Notes: generated by a model from the letters alone, not told the origin. Counted from the stretch's first letter, positions 37,423-49,412 are shown. The stretch is 64,000 nucleotides of DNA from Chloropicon primus (GCA_023205875.1 CP060756.1:1054001-1118000); one strand, 5' to 3'. Numbers and translations: made by a program.

Positions 37423-37980
37423 ATGAAGTTGGGAGGGGCTGTCGCTAGAGGGAAGGCGGGGTCGTCCGTGTCGGTGGCGCCGATGGCGAGGGCCGTGGCG
37501 AAGGCAAACCACCTTGTAAGCAGGGGGTACGAGGGGAGAAGAACGAGAAGGGGAGGATGCGGAGTCAGCGGGACGACGAGAAGGTTGAGCGTCCCAGAGT
37601 CGAGGAGGACCGGCGCGGGTGGTGTGAGGCCGAGGGACTTGGCCTGCGGGGCAGGAATGGTCCAGAAGCTGACTACGCAGGAGCTGGAGGTCGCGATATC
37701 GAGCAGAGATAAGCCTATGGTCATCGATTTTTTCGCCACCTGGTGTGGACCTTGCGTCATGCTGTCCAAAGTCCTGGAACAGCTCGCGGTGGAGTTGGGA
37801 GACAGTGTCCAGTTCGTGAAGGTCGACACGGACGAGGAGGTGGAGCTGGCCAGCTTCTTCCAGATTCAGGGCCTCCCGACCTTGATGGTTCTCGGGAAAG
37901 ACAACGGGGGAAAAGTGCTGAGAGCGGAGGGTTTGCTGCCCCCTGACCAGATCAAGCAAATGATACAAGAAGTTTCCTAG
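37423..37980 (+). CDS. Plastid thioredoxin z (CITRX-like)
   Basis: The product has 185 residues. The first ~85 residues are Arg/Ser/Gly-rich with few acids, a typical plastid transit peptide. The thioredoxin domain starts at VQKLTTQELEVAISSRDKPM, and the active site WCGPC is at 107-111 (FFATWCGPCVML). It continues with FVKVDTDEEVELASFFQIQG and the cis-proline loop GLPTLMVL, ending EGLLPPDQIKQMIQE. The VKVDTDEE and EGLLP-x-x-I-K patterns match CITRX/thioredoxin z, which is part of the plastid-encoded RNA polymerase complex and is restricted to the green lineage. This is the best single clue to the organism's affinity. Confidence 0.9.
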   Translation: MKLGGAVARGKAGSSVSVAPMARAVAKANHLVSRGYEGRRTRRGGCGVSGTTRRLSVPESRRTGAGGVRPRDLACGAGMVQKLTTQELEVAISSRDKPMVIDFFATWCGPCVMLSKVLEQLAVELGDSVQFVKVDTDEEVELASFFQIQGLPTLMVLGKDNGGKVLRAEGLLPPDQIKQMIQEVS

Positions 37981-38047
37981 GGCAGGCTCTTAAAAGGACA
38001 ATGCAAGAAATAGAGACAAACGCAGATAAAGGCGATCGAGTCGCTGC

Positions 38048-39328
38048 TCACTGCTGGTGAAAGATTCCGCCGTAGAGGCGCTTCTGCTCCTCCCTGTCCC
38101 TCTGCGCGACTTTCTTCAGCTTCCTCAAGTCCTCCTCGGCCTCCAGGTTCCACGGCTCGAGGTCCTTCACCTTCTCCAGGTCCGCCTTGGCGCTCTCGTA
38201 CTCGTGCCTCATGGTGAACCCTTTCGCCCTCCTGAGCAAGCCTTTGATGTTCTCCCCATCCAAATCGATGGCCTTGCTGCAGAACTGGACGCACTCCCCC
38301 GCGTTCTTCTGTGCCAGGTGGACCGCGGCGATATTCAAGTAAGTGGATATCCTGTTCTTGTCGATCTCCTTCTGGTCGTAGCCGCTCATCCCGACGACGA
38401 GCTCGACGATTCCCAAGGCCCTCTCGTACTGCTTCAACGCGGCCTGGAACTTGCGGTCCCTGTAGAGCTCGTTCCCCTTCCTCCTCTCCTCGAGGTGCTC
38501 GTTCAGGGCGCCCAGGAGCTGGTCCGTCGGCAGCCGAACCTGCTGCTTGGTCTTGAGCTTCCACTCGTGGTGCCACTCCATGCTGGGGCTCGACACGATC
38601 TGGTACATCATCTCCTCGGCCTCGTCTTCCGACAAGCGGCCCTCGTCCATCATCCTCTTGGCCGAGTCCAGCAGCTTGAGCACCTCCCTGTTGTTGGCCC
38701 ACTTGCTAAAGTCGTTGTTCGGGTCGTTGCAAAAGGTGTTGATGATCCGCCTCAGCACGCGGTTCTCGAGGTAGGGTGCAATGTTCTTCTGGGCGTCGTA
38801 ATCCGCGCTCAACACCTTGTCCTGGAACTCGGCATACTTCGCCTTCCTGGCCAGGCGACCCGCCTTCTTGAACTCCTTCTTCTGGTGCTTCTCCAGCAGC
38901 GCCTTGTTCTCCGGCCTCTGCGCGTACTCCTTGAAGCTTTGTTCCTGTGGCGGGGGGAGGGAAGAAGACAGAGTTTCGGTGCGGGGGCGAAGTTCCAGTC
39001 AGAGGTGCTGAGTTGAGACTCTCAACTTGAGAGCAAGGATCGAAACGGACTACTACTCACAAAGGCCTTGCCGAAGTCCCCGTTCATGATCGCTGGCAAG
39101 TCGCTCCTCGTCGCGTTCTGCAGGCCTGGGGCTCCCATGTCGCCCGACGTGATCCCTGGATGAGGTTCGCACGAAAGAACAAAGACCACACGAGTTGGAA
39201 CGTCAGCGCGTTGCCCGCATCGAGGAACGAAAAAAAAAAAGAAAACTAAGCCACGACCTCAAAGTTTTCCGCGCGAGTGACCCACCTCCATTCACCCCGG
39301 ATCCCGAAGGCGCCCAAGGATCGTCCAT
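38048..39328 (-). CDS. TPR-repeat protein (co-chaperone-like), three exons
   Basis: Exons are 39328-39286, 39155-39061 and 38944-38048, all joined at GT-AG sites, giving 344 residues. The N terminus is MDDPWAPSGSGVNGG, followed by ITSGDMGAPGLQNATRSDLP. A charged helical part follows (KHQKKEFKKAGRLARKAKYAEF), then an IIxTFxxDP helix. The C terminus holds about three tetratricopeptide repeats from GNELYRDRKFQAALKQYERA through TYLNIAAVHLAQKNAGECVQ to RRAKGFTMRHEYESAKADLE. This TPR type resembles those that bind HSP70/HSP90 tails, but the family is not identified. The exon joins keep one open frame and remove in-frame stops, which supports them. Confidence 0.8.
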
Positions 39329-40134
39329 CTTCTCTGTCTCTGCCCCCCTGTGCGCCTCGGCCGTTTTTGGTTTTTCACTCGAGCGTTTCCCGGTTTCCCT
39401 CCTGGAAAAGTGTACCATATTTCACACTCGTTAGCGGGTCTAGGTCCGCAAAAGGCACAAGGACCGTCGTCTCAAGTTGTCGTTGGGAAGGGAAATGCCG
39501 AGGCCCAGCCCAGCAGACGGCCCGTTCGCAAGGCAAGGCAAGACAAGACAAGACAAGACGTCTCCTTGTTCCTCTTTCTCTCTTGAAGATTGAAGAAAGA
39601 TAAAGATTGAAGAAAGATGAAGATGGTGGTCCATCATCAGGACCCAGGACCCGAGGAGGAAGCAGAAGGAACACCACCAGGTTGGCAGGTTTGATTAATC
39701 TTTCCTTTCTTTCCCTCTGTTCCCTTGAAAGTGGTACGTCGTCGAGGAGTTTCGGGAGGAAAATCCAAAAGTTTAAGTTTTATAATCCCAAGACAAGGGG
39801 GGGGTGAGGAAGGAAAGGAAAGGAAAGGGGACGAGACGGGAGACCGAACGGGCGGGAGGACGAGGGCACTTCGGGCGGAGCGCAGGGAGGGGTTCTTTGT
39901 GAGGAGAAGAGGAGGAGAGGGGAGAGGGGAGAAACGGGAAGGGTACTGGTGGAAGGGCACCCCTCGCTCTCGGAGGACGTCCTGGGAGAGCGAACGAAGG
40001 ACGTGCGCTTCGGACGGGAAGGGGGGGGAGTGGGAACGTGGTAACAATCTTGGTGTTACCCTTCACCAAGATGTGCGACAAGTGAGGAAGGAGAGGAACA
40101 CACACGCGCGCGCGAACACACAGGGCGAATAAAG
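39329..40134. other. Intergenic region upstream of K+ channel gene
   Basis: This 806-bp region holds short CAAGA-type pentamer repeats (39540-39562) and duplicated AGATTGAAGAAAGAT units (39589-39618). An AAGTTTTATAATCC stretch (39774-39787) is TATA-like. No gene is supported. Confidence 0.5.
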
Positions 40135-42177
40135 ATGAGTTCGTCGTCGAGCAAGGGCTTCCATGCCCCGACCAAAATCTATAAGCGTATCGCGACGAGC
40201 AGCAGGAATACCATGTACGTCAAGAATGCGGATTTTGATATCACCGACCGGGAAAGCCTGCAGAACCTGGCGGAGGACCCACAGCTAGCCATAGACAACA
40301 TCATGAAGAAGCACGTGACGAAGAGGCTGCTCATTCTCCCGACCTCGAGGTGGAAAAGGAGGTGGGAAATCATGATGGTCTTCGTGACTCTGTTCGTCGC
40401 CATTTCGGTGCCGTACAACATGGCGTTCACCTTGGACTACTCCGAGAGCCGGTGTAAAGGGGACACAAAGGCGGACAATTGTTACCCCCCGTTTCTTTTT
40501 GGTCTAGACGTCCTCGCGGACATCATTCTTGCCGCGGACATCGTACTGGTGTTCCTGTCAGCATACCACGGAGACCAGTTGGAGCTGGTGAAGGACTTGA
40601 GGCTGATAGCGAAGAAGTACGTCAAGTCCTTCTTCTTTCTGGATCTTTTGGCCCTCATTCCCTTCAACCAGCTCGCCAGTGCGATGAACCCGGACTCCGA
40701 CAAGGTGACCCTGAAGCTCTTGCTGGTCTTCAGGCTCCTTCGTCTAGGAAGGTTCTTGAAGAAGACTAACTTTGCCGTTGAGAGTATCTATGGCCTTGGC
40801 AAGTTGATCTGTGTGTACTTCATAGTAGGCCACTGGATGGGCTGTGCTCTCTTTTTCATGTCAAGGTATCAGATAGAAACAATGCCAGAACACGGCTTGA
40901 ACCACCTGAACGGGAACTTCCCTTGGGTGCTTGTAGATTACGCAGAAAACATAAGGACGGTCACCGCCGAGGACACGTCGAAGCAGAGGGATTTCTGCAA
41001 CTCGAACTTGTCCGATGACTTTGAGTGGGACATAGTAGATTATGAGTGGACGCTTTTCTGTGCAGACATCAAGACAAAGTACAGTTTTTCGCTATACTTT
41101 GCCATTACGACAATGGCTTCGGTGGGTTATGGCGACATCACTCCCATGACCAACATCGAGAGGAACTTTGCGATGCTTTTCGAGGTGGTTGGCTCACTCA
41201 TAGCGGCCCTTTTTTTCGCAAACATGGCCGTTCTTATCGCGGGGATTGATACGAGAGGCGACCGTTTGAGGGAGAAGCTGGGAGAAGTAAACCACTACAT
41301 CAAGACGAGGTGCATCCCCAAAGAGCTGGCTCAGAGGATGAAGGATGCGGTGGAGTACTGGTGGCAGGTTCACAGCGGACTGAACGTGAAAGACTACCTG
41401 GCGGACATACCAGTGACTCTTCGGATCGAGATCTTCAGCCACATCCAGAAGGGCTGCGTAGACAGGTGTCCGATCTTCGTTGATCTGAGTCAGGCTTTCT
41501 TGCGAAATATTACGCTGCACCTCCACCCGATATCTTTCCTTCCAAAAGACATGATTTTCTATCTCGGGGAGGCTGACAAGAGGATGTTCTTCATCACGGA
41601 AGGTTACGTGGAGTTCCTGGACGAGGACTACGTTCTCGTGAAAACAAAGGGGGAAGGGGATTTCTTTGGAGACTTCGAAGCGATATTCGATACAAGGTGC
41701 CAGATGTACGCCAGAGCTGCAACTGCTACTCACATGTATTACCTGGACTCTGTGGACATCCACAAGGTCATGGCCGATTTCCCCGAGTACGACTCCATCA
41801 TCCGTGGGCGCGTTCTGGGGACTATCAATAACGATCACGCCACAATAGCCGTGCACAGGAGGAAGAGCTTGATCACCAATTACGTGAGCAAGCAGTCGGA
41901 CCTCATTAAGGAGAAGAAGAAGCGGGGGGAAAAAGCGAGCTCTGTGATAAAGGCGCACGAGTACAAGGCGCAGGTGGAAAAGGCCCTGAAAGAGAAGAAC
42001 AAGACTGATATAAAAGATATAGAAGTGCGAGAAGAGGTCGAGGACGAGTCTCAGAGCCATACCAAGTTCCTCCTGAAGACGGTGGATGAACTGCAAGAAG
42101 AGATGAAGGACATCAACGCGGTCATGAAAGACTTGGAGAAGCACTACACGAAAACAAGCACAGAACTCAAAAAATAG
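40135..42177 (+). CDS. Voltage-sensor K+ channel with cyclic-nucleotide-binding domain (HCN/EAG/CNG-like)
   Basis: The product has 680 residues. Six membrane helices include S1 near residues 80-100 and an S4 with VFRLLRLGRFLKK. The pore helix and selectivity filter read TTMASVGYGDITPM (about 323-336, GYGD typical of K+ selectivity). S6 and a C-linker follow. A cyclic-nucleotide-binding domain covers about 450-565, with the FxGEADKRMFFITEGYVEFLDED strands and the phosphate-cassette-like GEGDFFGDFEAIFDTRCQMYARAAT, ending in a C helix. A Lys/Glu coiled coil forms the tail. The phosphate cassette (FFGDFEAI, ARAAT) deviates from the canonical FGE...RxA, so it may be gated by another ligand or directly by voltage. 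Confidence 0.93.
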   Translation: MSSSSSKGFHAPTKIYKRIATSSRNTMYVKNADFDITDRESLQNLAEDPQLAIDNIMKKHVTKRLLILPTSRWKRRWEIMMVFVTLFVAISVPYNMAFTLDYSESRCKGDTKADNCYPPFLFGLDVLADIILAADIVLVFLSAYHGDQLELVKDLRLIAKKYVKSFFFLDLLALIPFNQLASAMNPDSDKVTLKLLLVFRLLRLGRFLKKTNFAVESIYGLGKLICVYFIVGHWMGCALFFMSRYQIETMPEHGLNHLNGNFPWVLVDYAENIRTVTAEDTSKQRDFCNSNLSDDFEWDIVDYEWTLFCADIKTKYSFSLYFAITTMASVGYGDITPMTNIERNFAMLFEVVGSLIAALFFANMAVLIAGIDTRGDRLREKLGEVNHYIKTRCIPKELAQRMKDAVEYWWQVHSGLNVKDYLADIPVTLRIEIFSHIQKGCVDRCPIFVDLSQAFLRNITLHLHPISFLPKDMIFYLGEADKRMFFITEGYVEFLDEDYVLVKTKGEGDFFGDFEAIFDTRCQMYARAATATHMYYLDSVDIHKVMADFPEYDSIIRGRVLGTINNDHATIAVHRRKSLITNYVSKQSDLIKEKKKRGEKASSVIKAHEYKAQVEKALKEKNKTDIKDIEVREEVEDESQSHTKFLLKTVDELQEEMKDINAVMKDLEKHYTKTSTELKK

Positions 42178-42275
42178 TTTTCCTTGGAGAAACAAATAAC
42201 AAAACAATTTTTACACAATACTGTTTACAAACGTTCCGGTTTGGACATTCATATACAAAACCAACTCAAGTCTTC

Positions 42276-43301
42276 CTAATTCTTCAGAGTGATTTCCAAG
42301 AGGGATTTGACCTGCGTCCTGCAGATGGGGCACTTGTTTGTCTGCTGCCTCAGCATCTGGGCGCAGTCGTGGCAGAGGCACATGTGGCGGCAAGGAAGAA
42401 GCGTGGTGTCCCTCGGCTCGCTCATGCAAATGACGCATTCTCTCCCGAGGTCGTCAGCGGGGGTTCCTGTCACCGCGCCCTCCCTGGCGTTTGCGTTCTC
42501 CAACCCATAAATTTCCTGCAGCTCGTAAGCCATGTTTTGAACCCAAATCTTCTGCTTGTGCACCTTAACCGAGTAAGAGCTCTCGTGCTTCTCCAAAACG
42601 GCGTAGGTGGTCTGGGACTGAACCCAGTCCAGCATTGGGCTCCCCACTGGTAGGTCGCTGAGGGAGTGATCCTGCAGCGCCTGGTCGGCGCTCACGCACT
42701 CCAGCCTGATGCAGATGGGCCACTTCTGTTCTGAGTCGTTTGCTTCTACTGTGGACAGCTGCTCCTCCACGTACGCTGCTGGCACGATGCCGTAAGATTT
42801 GTACTCGGACTTGTCCATGTTCTCCGGGGGGAAGGTGCACCCGAGCTGCTTCTCGTAAAACACTCTCTTGCCCGGGCTCTGCACGGAGGTCCTCAAACGG
42901 AGCTTCTCGCTGGAGCTCTCCGTCGCCAGGAAGAAGACGCTCACGCTGCAAGGCGCGCCGCAGTCGAACTTGAAGGTCGGGTAGTACACGCTAGGGTCGC
43001 TCTCGTCCTGAACCATCTTCAGCGTGTGCTTCTTCAAGTTCACGTCGTTGCGGATGGTCTTCGTCTTCTTCTTCTCAGTGGCCTGCTGCGGTTGCGGCTG
43101 CTGCGGCTGCGGCTGCCCGTAGAACCCACCTGGCTGCTGCTGGGTGTACTGAACCCTCCCCCTGCCCGGCCCGTTGTTGTACACAGTCGCTGGCTGGTAC
43201 CCTTGCTGATTCGAGTTTACGACGGTGAACCCGGACTGGTCCTCTGGACCGTGTCTCCTCTGCGCGACAACCGTCGAGGACCTTGAGGACGAGGCTCCCA
43301 T
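42276..43301 (-). CDS. RING E3 ubiquitin ligase, LUL/LOG2-MGRN1 family
   Basis: The product has 341 residues. MGASSSR at the N terminus is an N-myristoylation signal, known in plant LUL proteins. A Gln/Pro-rich linker (PQPQQPQPQQ) follows. The DAR2/MGRN-type domain runs from NDVNLKKHTLKMV through CGAPCSVSVFFLATE to WPICIRLECVS. A C3HC4 RING lies at about 287-330 (ECVICMSEPRDTTLLPCRHMCLC, then CPICRTQV). MGRN1/LOG2 enzymes ubiquitinate membrane-trafficking and transporter clients. Two minus-strand TGTAA signals lie 47-65 nt past the stop (42211-42215 and 42225-42229). Confidence 0.93.
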   Translation of the reverse strand: MGASSSRSSTVVAQRRHGPEDQSGFTVVNSNQQGYQPATVYNNGPGRGRVQYTQQQPGGFYGQPQPQQPQPQQATEKKKTKTIRNDVNLKKHTLKMVQDESDPSVYYPTFKFDCGAPCSVSVFFLATESSSEKLRLRTSVQSPGKRVFYEKQLGCTFPPENMDKSEYKSYGIVPAAYVEEQLSTVEANDSEQKWPICIRLECVSADQALQDHSLSDLPVGSPMLDWVQSQTTYAVLEKHESSYSVKVHKQKIWVQNMAYELQEIYGLENANAREGAVTGTPADDLGRECVICMSEPRDTTLLPCRHMCLCHDCAQMLRQQTNKCPICRTQVKSLLEITLKN

Positions 43302-43707
43302 CTTACGCTATCGAACTCGCTGGCACCAGTATCACGAAAAGCGAACGACGCGAAACCACGAACCGTCCCCACAACCTCAAAGACCACAAGGACGTCTTTC
43401 TTCCCCTGGACGCCTCGTTCGAGAGCGAAGCGCGCGCGCTGTCGTCACGCGAAAAGCTTGCAGAAAACGCGGAGGTCTCGGACCGCACCTCCTCACTGTT
43501 GAACCAACGCCAACCCCGTGTCCGCGTCGTCGTCGCTCGCTTGCCCTCCCTCCTCTGCTCTGGGGCCCCAACCAACCTCGAATTCATCTCCAACTTGGGA
43601 GGGGGATCCAAGACGGGGGGGGGGGGGGGTTTGGGGGGAAGTAACAACTTTTGGGTACCAATGGAGATTGATTCGTTGCAAGTGCACTTATTTGTTTCAG
43701 TTATATG
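43302..43707. other. Intergenic region between CHD1 and LUL genes
   Basis: This 406-bp region contains a very long G run (43616-43628) followed by TTTGGGGGG. No gene is supported. Confidence 0.5.
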
Positions 43708-46700
43708 TTATACCCCCGAGAGCCTCTTGAAGATGGCCTTCATTTTGCTTCCATCCTTGTGCAAGTTGGACTTCTTTGCGGCGTAGTTCCAGAGCTTTTC
43801 CTCCCTTTCGCTGGTGAACCCCTTTGCCTTGGCAACCGATTCGATGTGGTTGCCCACGCTTGCCAGGAACTCTTTCATCATCTCGAGCATCTTTTTCTTG
43901 TCCATCTTTTCTTTGTCCTGCTGGAGCTTCTTTATCTTCAGCAGCGTGGGCTTCATCTCGAGCATGATCTCGCTCACTGTCGCCTTTGGCTCTGGCTTCA
44001 CTCTCACCCTGACCTGTTGCGACGACCCCGAGGGCCTGGCCCTCTTCCTGCTCCCTGCTGCACCGGACCCGGACCCTGGCCTGGTCCCGGAGGTGACCTC
44101 CCTGAGCCTCCTCAGCAGCACGGTGGCGCGGTAGTACAAGTGAGACTCCGGGGTCTGCTTGGTGCCCGGCTCCGCCGAGTTGTCGATCTTCTCCGCGATC
44201 CCCAGGGACTCGTCGACCATCATCTTGTCCCAGGACCCGAAGCCGTGCTTGAAGACCCCGACAACGACCATGGCGTCGTCCTTGGGGCTCCAGGCCACCT
44301 TCCTGGCCCAGACCGGAGACCTCGGAAGCATACCGCCACCGAGCCTGAACTTGGCTGGGTCGTCCAGCACTCCCACCATCTCGTGCACGAGTTTCAGCTC
44401 CTCCAGCAAGTTTTTCGTGGATTTAACCTTCACGGCACTCCCGAAGAACCCCAAGGTCGGGTCCTTCTTCTTTTCTTCCGTCAAGCGGGCCTCCTTGGCC
44501 TTCTGCTGCTCCTCGCCCTCGCACTCCTCCGCCTGAATTTGGGCCTTCAGGTTCTCGTGCTCTTGGAGCGTCCTCGTCATGCTCTCACGAAGCAAGTCTT
44601 GCAGCTGATTCACGTGACCCTCGTTCAGGTTCGCAAAGAAAGCGCTCTCGTCCGCGGCATCCTCCAGGACCTTGGAACAGTCGTGAAACTTGCGAATGCT
44701 CTGAAGGAAGGTCTTGGCTTCCGAATTGCCGAATCCACTGGGGCCGCCCTCCCACTCAGAGATGCTGTAAATCGCGTGCTTGACCACCCTGATCTTCCCG
44801 TTCGAGGGCTGGCTCTTCTTCTTCCCAGTGGCCTTGGCCTTGCTCTTCTGCTTGGCCGAGGCTTCCGTGAAAGCCTCCTTCGCGATCTGCTCCTCTGCAT
44901 AGGACTGGGGCGCCGCCATCCTAGCTGCCCTTGGAAGGTAGAGCTCCATTTCCACTTCCTTCTGAGGGCGCTGCGACTCTGGAATCAGGCGCTCCCAGAA
45001 GGTCTTGTCGTCTTCTCCGTTTGACGTTTTGATGTCCGCAACTTTGAAGGAGGACAAAAAGCTAGACGCGCCAGAGCCCTTCTTGTCCTCAACGTGCTCT
45101 GCTCGCGCAAGAATGGCATCAAGATCCGTCGTGTTGCTTTTCAGTTCTGCTGCAGCCTTTTCATTCCCCTCCTTGTCTTCCTTGAAAAGGCCTTCCGCAC
45201 CAAACTTCAATATAGCAGCAAGGTCCTCCTTGTTGAACATCTGCTTCGCCGTGCTCTTTTTGCTCGAATTCAGGATAGTGCGCCCCGAGGTGTCCATCTG
45301 CTGGATGACCAACTGGTCGAGGACCATTTTCTGCTTTGCTCTCTCAATAATGTCCTCTTCGACGGACTGCCCGGTCACAAAGCGGTAGATGTTCACGGCA
45401 TCCTTCTGGCCTATTCTATGCGCACGGCTCATGGCTTGAAGATCGTTTTGGGGGTTCCAGTCGCTATCAAATATGACAACAGTATCTGCCGTGGCAAGGT
45501 TGATGCCCAAACCACCCGCTCGGGTAGAAAGGAGAAAGATGAAGTCCTCTGAGCCAGGCGCATTGAAGTGCTCCATGGCTTGGTGCCTGGCTTGCGCATT
45601 GGTGGACCCGTCTAATTGCTGGTACCTGTAACCCTTAAGCTTGCAGTAGTCCGACAGGATGGTCAACATCCTAACCATTTGGCTGAAAATGAGCACGCGA
45701 TGACCGCCTTCCTTGAGCCGCTGAAGGAGTTTGTCCAGCAAAGACAGCTTTCCGCTGGCAAGAACCAACGTCAGGAGCCTCGAAGCCGAGTCATTTGTGT
45801 TGTAATGCTGCTCTTCAACGGATTCAAACAAAAAGGGGTGGTTGCAACACTTTTTCAGCTCCACCACGATGTTGAGCAGCGACACGTGCCCAGATCCTTT
45901 CACGCCCTTGTTGAGCTCGCTGAAGTTCTTCTCCAAAATGTCCTTGTAGTACTTCCTCTGGAGCGGGGACATTTCCACCCTGAGAATTCTCTCCGTTTTG
46001 GGCGGGAGGCTCTTCTCAACATCTTTAATGGTACGCCGAAGAAGATGGGGTCTGAGGTCCTCGTGCAAGTTCTTGAGGCCATCCGCCTCGTTCATGTCGT
46101 GGCTTTCTTCGAACTCTTCGCAGGACGAGAATTCCTTGGGGTGCAAGAAGTGCAGCAAAGCCCACAGCTCCTTGACGTTGTTCTGGAGGGGTGTTCCGGT
46201 GATCAACAACCTCGTCTTGCAATGGAAGCTCGACAGTTCCCTGTACAGCGAGCTCTCGTTGTTTTTCAACCTGTGAGCCTCGTCAACCATTAGGTAGGTC
46301 CATTGGATTGGCTTCATGAACGCGCTGTCCTTCAAAACGACCTCGTAAGTCGTCAGAAGAACGTTCATTTTGTATCGCCTTCCCTTATTGTTGTTGCTGT
46401 TGTACACCTCGTACTGCCGGATGACCTCCCTGGACTGACCGTCTCCCACATAAACAACCGTGTTGAGGCCTGGCGCCCAGATGTTGAACTCCTTCTTCCA
46501 GTTTGGCAGAGTCGAAAGTGGCACCACCACGAGGAAGGGCCCCGTCAAGTCCAATTCCTCAAACAGGAAGTTGAGCATCGTGACACCCTGAATTGTTTTT
46601 CCCAGACCCATTTCGTCTGCCAAGATGCAGTTGCTGTTCCTCGCCCAGCAAGCCGCCATGTAATTGAGTCCATCGAGCTGGTACGAGCGGAGCGTGCCCG

Positions 46701-47970
46701 TGACGTAGCTCGGTTGAGATTTGAAAAGCTTTCCTCCCTGTTGCCTCAGCTTTTGCAGCAAGCCGCTGCGCTGGTTCTCTATCCCGGATCCCGTTTCCCT
46801 CCCCCTCTGCTGGAACGCTTGGAACTTGTCCAAATGGTCATGCGCAGAGCATCTATCGATCACCTCTGCGGCCTCCCAGGTGCATTCCGAGTACGGCAGG
46901 CCATTCCACTTGATCAGGTAGCAAGTGCCGTGGTTCTCACAGTCCTGCTCCTCAACGATTCTGTCGATCTCCATGTGCTGCTCGACCAGTTGGAGCTCCA
47001 TCTCCTTCTCCACGTCCATCTGCTCGATCTCCTCGGGTGACAGGTACGGCTTCTTGGCCTCCGCGTCCTTGACCTTCCTCATGTAATTGCTTATCCTCTT
47101 GTAGCCGTTCAGTAACTGGAGGTCCTCATCAAACTCCCAAGTGCTGTAGATGTAGGCCCTTCTCTGCCACTTGACGTAAAGCTTCAGGGTCTTGGACTCG
47201 TCGTCGTCGTCGTCCTCGTTCACCTCCCATCTGTGATCTATCACTCTTTCGATGTCGTAGTCTTGGTCGTCCAGGGCCTCCGTGGCGGACACGAGGGCAG
47301 GTATCTTCGGGGCCACAGCCTCCTTGGCGCTCTGCTTGCTCCACCTCATGTGGTCGACCTCGTCGTCCTCGTACAGGGCCTCGTCGTCCTCGTCATTCTC
47401 CTTGTAGTTGATCTTCTTGCGGTCCCGCGTGAAGTCGTTGCTTCTCGTCGTGCGGCTGTGGACCGGAATGTAGTACTCTTCTTCATCCTCTTCGCTCGAC
47501 TCCGAGCTCAAGCTCTTCCGCCGCGAACGCGGCTTCGAGGCTCCCTTCAGCTTCACCTTGAGGCTCAGCCCCCCGTTGCCGCCGCCCGTCTTCCTCCGCT
47601 TCGCCTGGGTTCGCTTCCTGCCGCTGGGCTCGGGGGCGCTCACGTTGTGTTGGCTCGTGCGCTTGGGCCGCCCCCTCAGCCCATTCATTTCCCTGTCCAG
47701 CCTTCTTGCGATCTCAGCGTCGTCGAGAACCGCGTCTCCGCCCTTCCCCTCCCCACTATCCGAGTCGTCCGCGTAGTCAATCCCCTCGCTCCCCTCGTTC
47801 TCCTCCTCGTTCTCCTCCGAGGAGCTCGTCTCCTCCTCGCTCTCGCTCCTCGCTCCCCTCACCCTCGCTTGAGGTGCTACCGGCACGCCGAAGTCCTCGT
47901 CACTCCCGTCGTCCCCGCTCGACACGTCGTCCTCCATGGGGTCAACGTCACTGTACACGTCGTCCTCCAT
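43708..47970 (-). CDS. CHD1-type chromodomain helicase chromatin remodeller
   Basis: The product has 1420 residues with no intron. An acidic N terminus is followed by tandem chromodomains (about 235-400, with [17 protein letters not shown] and the CTWEAAEVI segment). The SNF2 ATPase spans about 430-920, with [11 protein letters not shown] (about 457), the DEAH box (about 565) and the helicase C lobe [15 protein letters not shown] and [19 protein letters not shown]-like and linker segments come next. The C-terminal CHCT/DUF4208 domain is marked by [14 protein letters not shown] and [17 protein letters not shown]1 binds H3K4me3 through its chromodomains and spaces nucleosomes in transcribed genes. 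All catalytic motifs look intact. Confidence 0.97.
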   Translation of the reverse strand: MEDDVYSDVDPMEDDVSSGDDGSDEDFGVPVAPQARVRGARSESEEETSSSEENEEENEGSEGIDYADDSDSGEGKGGDAVLDDAEIARRLDREMNGLRGRPKRTSQHNVSAPEPSGRKRTQAKRRKTGGGNGGLSLKVKLKGASKPRSRRKSLSSESSEEDEEEYYIPVHSRTTRSNDFTRDRKKINYKENDEDDEALYEDDEVDHMRWSKQSAKEAVAPKIPALVSATEALDDQDYDIERVIDHRWEVNEDDDDDESKTLKLYVKWQRRAYIYSTWEFDEDLQLLNGYKRISNYMRKVKDAEAKKPYLSPEEIEQMDVEKEMELQLVEQHMEIDRIVEEQDCENHGTCYLIKWNGLPYSECTWEAAEVIDRCSAHDHLDKFQAFQQRGRETGSGIENQRSGLLQKLRQQGGKLFKSQPSYVTGTLRSYQLDGLNYMAACWARNSNCILADEMGLGKTIQGVTMLNFLFEELDLTGPFLVVVPLSTLPNWKKEFNIWAPGLNTVVYVGDGQSREVIRQYEVYNSNNNKGRRYKMNVLLTTYEVVLKDSAFMKPIQWTYLMVDEAHRLKNNESSLYRELSSFHCKTRLLITGTPLQNNVKELWALLHFLHPKEFSSCEEFEESHDMNEADGLKNLHEDLRPHLLRRTIKDVEKSLPPKTERILRVEMSPLQRKYYKDILEKNFSELNKGVKGSGHVSLLNIVVELKKCCNHPFLFESVEEQHYNTNDSASRLLTLVLASGKLSLLDKLLQRLKEGGHRVLIFSQMVRMLTILSDYCKLKGYRYQQLDGSTNAQARHQAMEHFNAPGSEDFIFLLSTRAGGLGINLATADTVVIFDSDWNPQNDLQAMSRAHRIGQKDAVNIYRFVTGQSVEEDIIERAKQKMVLDQLVIQQMDTSGRTILNSSKKSTAKQMFNKEDLAAILKFGAEGLFKEDKEGNEKAAAELKSNTTDLDAILARAEHVEDKKGSGASSFLSSFKVADIKTSNGEDDKTFWERLIPESQRPQKEVEMELYLPRAARMAAPQSYAEEQIAKEAFTEASAKQKSKAKATGKKKSQPSNGKIRVVKHAIYSISEWEGGPSGFGNSEAKTFLQSIRKFHDCSKVLEDAADESAFFANLNEGHVNQLQDLLRESMTRTLQEHENLKAQIQAEECEGEEQQKAKEARLTEEKKKDPTLGFFGSAVKVKSTKNLLEELKLVHEMVGVLDDPAKFRLGGGMLPRSPVWARKVAWSPKDDAMVVVGVFKHGFGSWDKMMVDESLGIAEKIDNSAEPGTKQTPESHLYYRATVLLRRLREVTSGTRPGSGSGAAGSRKRARPSGSSQQVRVRVKPEPKATVSEIMLEMKPTLLKIKKLQQDKEKMDKKKMLEMMKEFLASVGNHIESVAKAKGFTSEREEKLWNYAAKKSNLHKDGSKMKAIFKRLSGV

Positions 47971-48258
47971 GGTGTCGACGCCTCCGCCCTCCCTCTCCGC
48001 CCTCCCTCTCCGCCCCTCAGGCCTCGCGCGCGCGATCGATCAACACCCTCGCGATCGCGATTCCGTCGTCGTCTTCCCTTCCCTGCCGCGATTTCGCGTC
48101 TACCACACGAGGGAGGGATTGGGATGGGGATGGGAACTACCATCCTCGGGAGGGAGGAGAGTGCACTTGCACTCAGCAAGGAGTCCAAGGAAGGTTGTCA
48201 TGGTGTTATTACACAGGAAGGTTTATGTGCGCACGTGTGTGTGAGTGTTTGTGTGTGG

Positions 48259-49412
48259 TTAATAATTCATCTGGTAACGATCATCACCGCCGCCGTACCT
48301 CTGTTCACTCAGAACCCTGTTGGTGTCCTTGATGAGGACTCTGAGCTTCTTTTTCAGGGTCCTGATCGCGCCCACGACGATCTCGTGGGGGGGGAGGGAA
48401 CCCGTGGACTCTACCGTGAACACAAAGTGCTCGGGCTTTTCCTTGATCAGTATGGCCCCCGAGACTCCCAGCAACTCCGCCTTCCTCACGATCTCGTCGT
48501 CGTACGTGTACTGGTCAGAGTTCACCACCTCCACCTCCTTGCTATCTGGATTCACTTTGAAGATCTTGGTCGGGCACGAGTCCACCAGCTCCTCCTTCTG
48601 ACCCTCCGTGAGCTTGGAGAGCATCTGGTTGTTTATATGTATGATGGGTGGGATGCGAAACACGACGGTGGCGCAGGGATTCCACTTTGCGTGATCCTTG
48701 CCTATACCCTTTCTCACCGTGGCTTTCAGACTGATCGCCTGCCCCGGCTTCAGCTTCATGATGACGATAGGCCTCTTCGCCGGGTTGTCATACTGTCTGT
48801 AATCGATCGGAGCGATGCCCGGGAACCTGGGGTCTAATTCTATGTCGTCACTCGTCACCAGCGTCGGCTCGTCGTTCTCCGACCCTTTGTCCTCCCCTAT
48901 GGCGTTCAGTTTGAACACGACTTCCGTGGGAGCCTCTTCGCGCTCGATGGGGTAGCCCGTGTTCGGATCGATCTCCTCCTCCTCGTCCGACTCGTCCTCC
49001 TCGTACCACGCCTTGAAGTCGTTCACCCTCGTGCTCAGGATGGGAATCAAACCCTATTATAACAGACAACGTGTGTCAGAGACGACGGTGGTGGTTCACA
49101 TGTTTATTTCGAACCGTGCGAGAGCCGTGCCAGGGAACAAGCGGGCAGACACGAAGCGGGAAAGCCCCTGGAACGGGGGAGGCGAAGGAAACTTACCAGG
49201 CGGTGCGTGATGAACTCATCGTTCAGAACTGTGTTGTTGTAGTGGATCTCCACGAGATCAATAGCGAGAGTCGGGACTTCGCTCAACATGACTCGCCGCA
49301 GCGCATTTGCCACACTCAGATCCGTGTCCAGGAGCTCAAAGTTCAGTGCCTCTGACGTGCTCGAGAGTATGTTCACCTTGGGATCCCTTGGCCGGCACGT
49401 TCCGGAAGCCAT
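48259..49412 (-). CDS. RPB3: RNA polymerase II subunit RPB3, two exons
   Basis: Exon 1 is 49412-49197 and exon 2 is 49053-48259, with a GTAAGT...TAG intron, giving 336 residues. Exon 1 carries the alpha-like N-terminal motif with FELLDTDLSVANALRRVMLSEVPT and ends at ITHRL. Exon 2 resumes with GLIPILST (family HRLGLIPL). The insert domain includes an acidic DESDEEEE loop and lacks the CxxC zinc loop seen in some RPB3 proteins. The dimerisation domain follows, with RKGIGKDHAKWNPCATV. RPB3 pairs with RPB11 to start assembly of polymerase II. Confidence 0.95.

Noticed and set aside
41194-42207. 337-codon minus-strand frame under the K+ channel
   Set aside because: Antisense shadow of the channel; it has no family features and begins without a good context.
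47233-48837. 534-codon plus-strand frame opposite CHD1 and RPB3
   Set aside because: Shadow frame crossing two real minus-strand genes; composition is typical of antisense.
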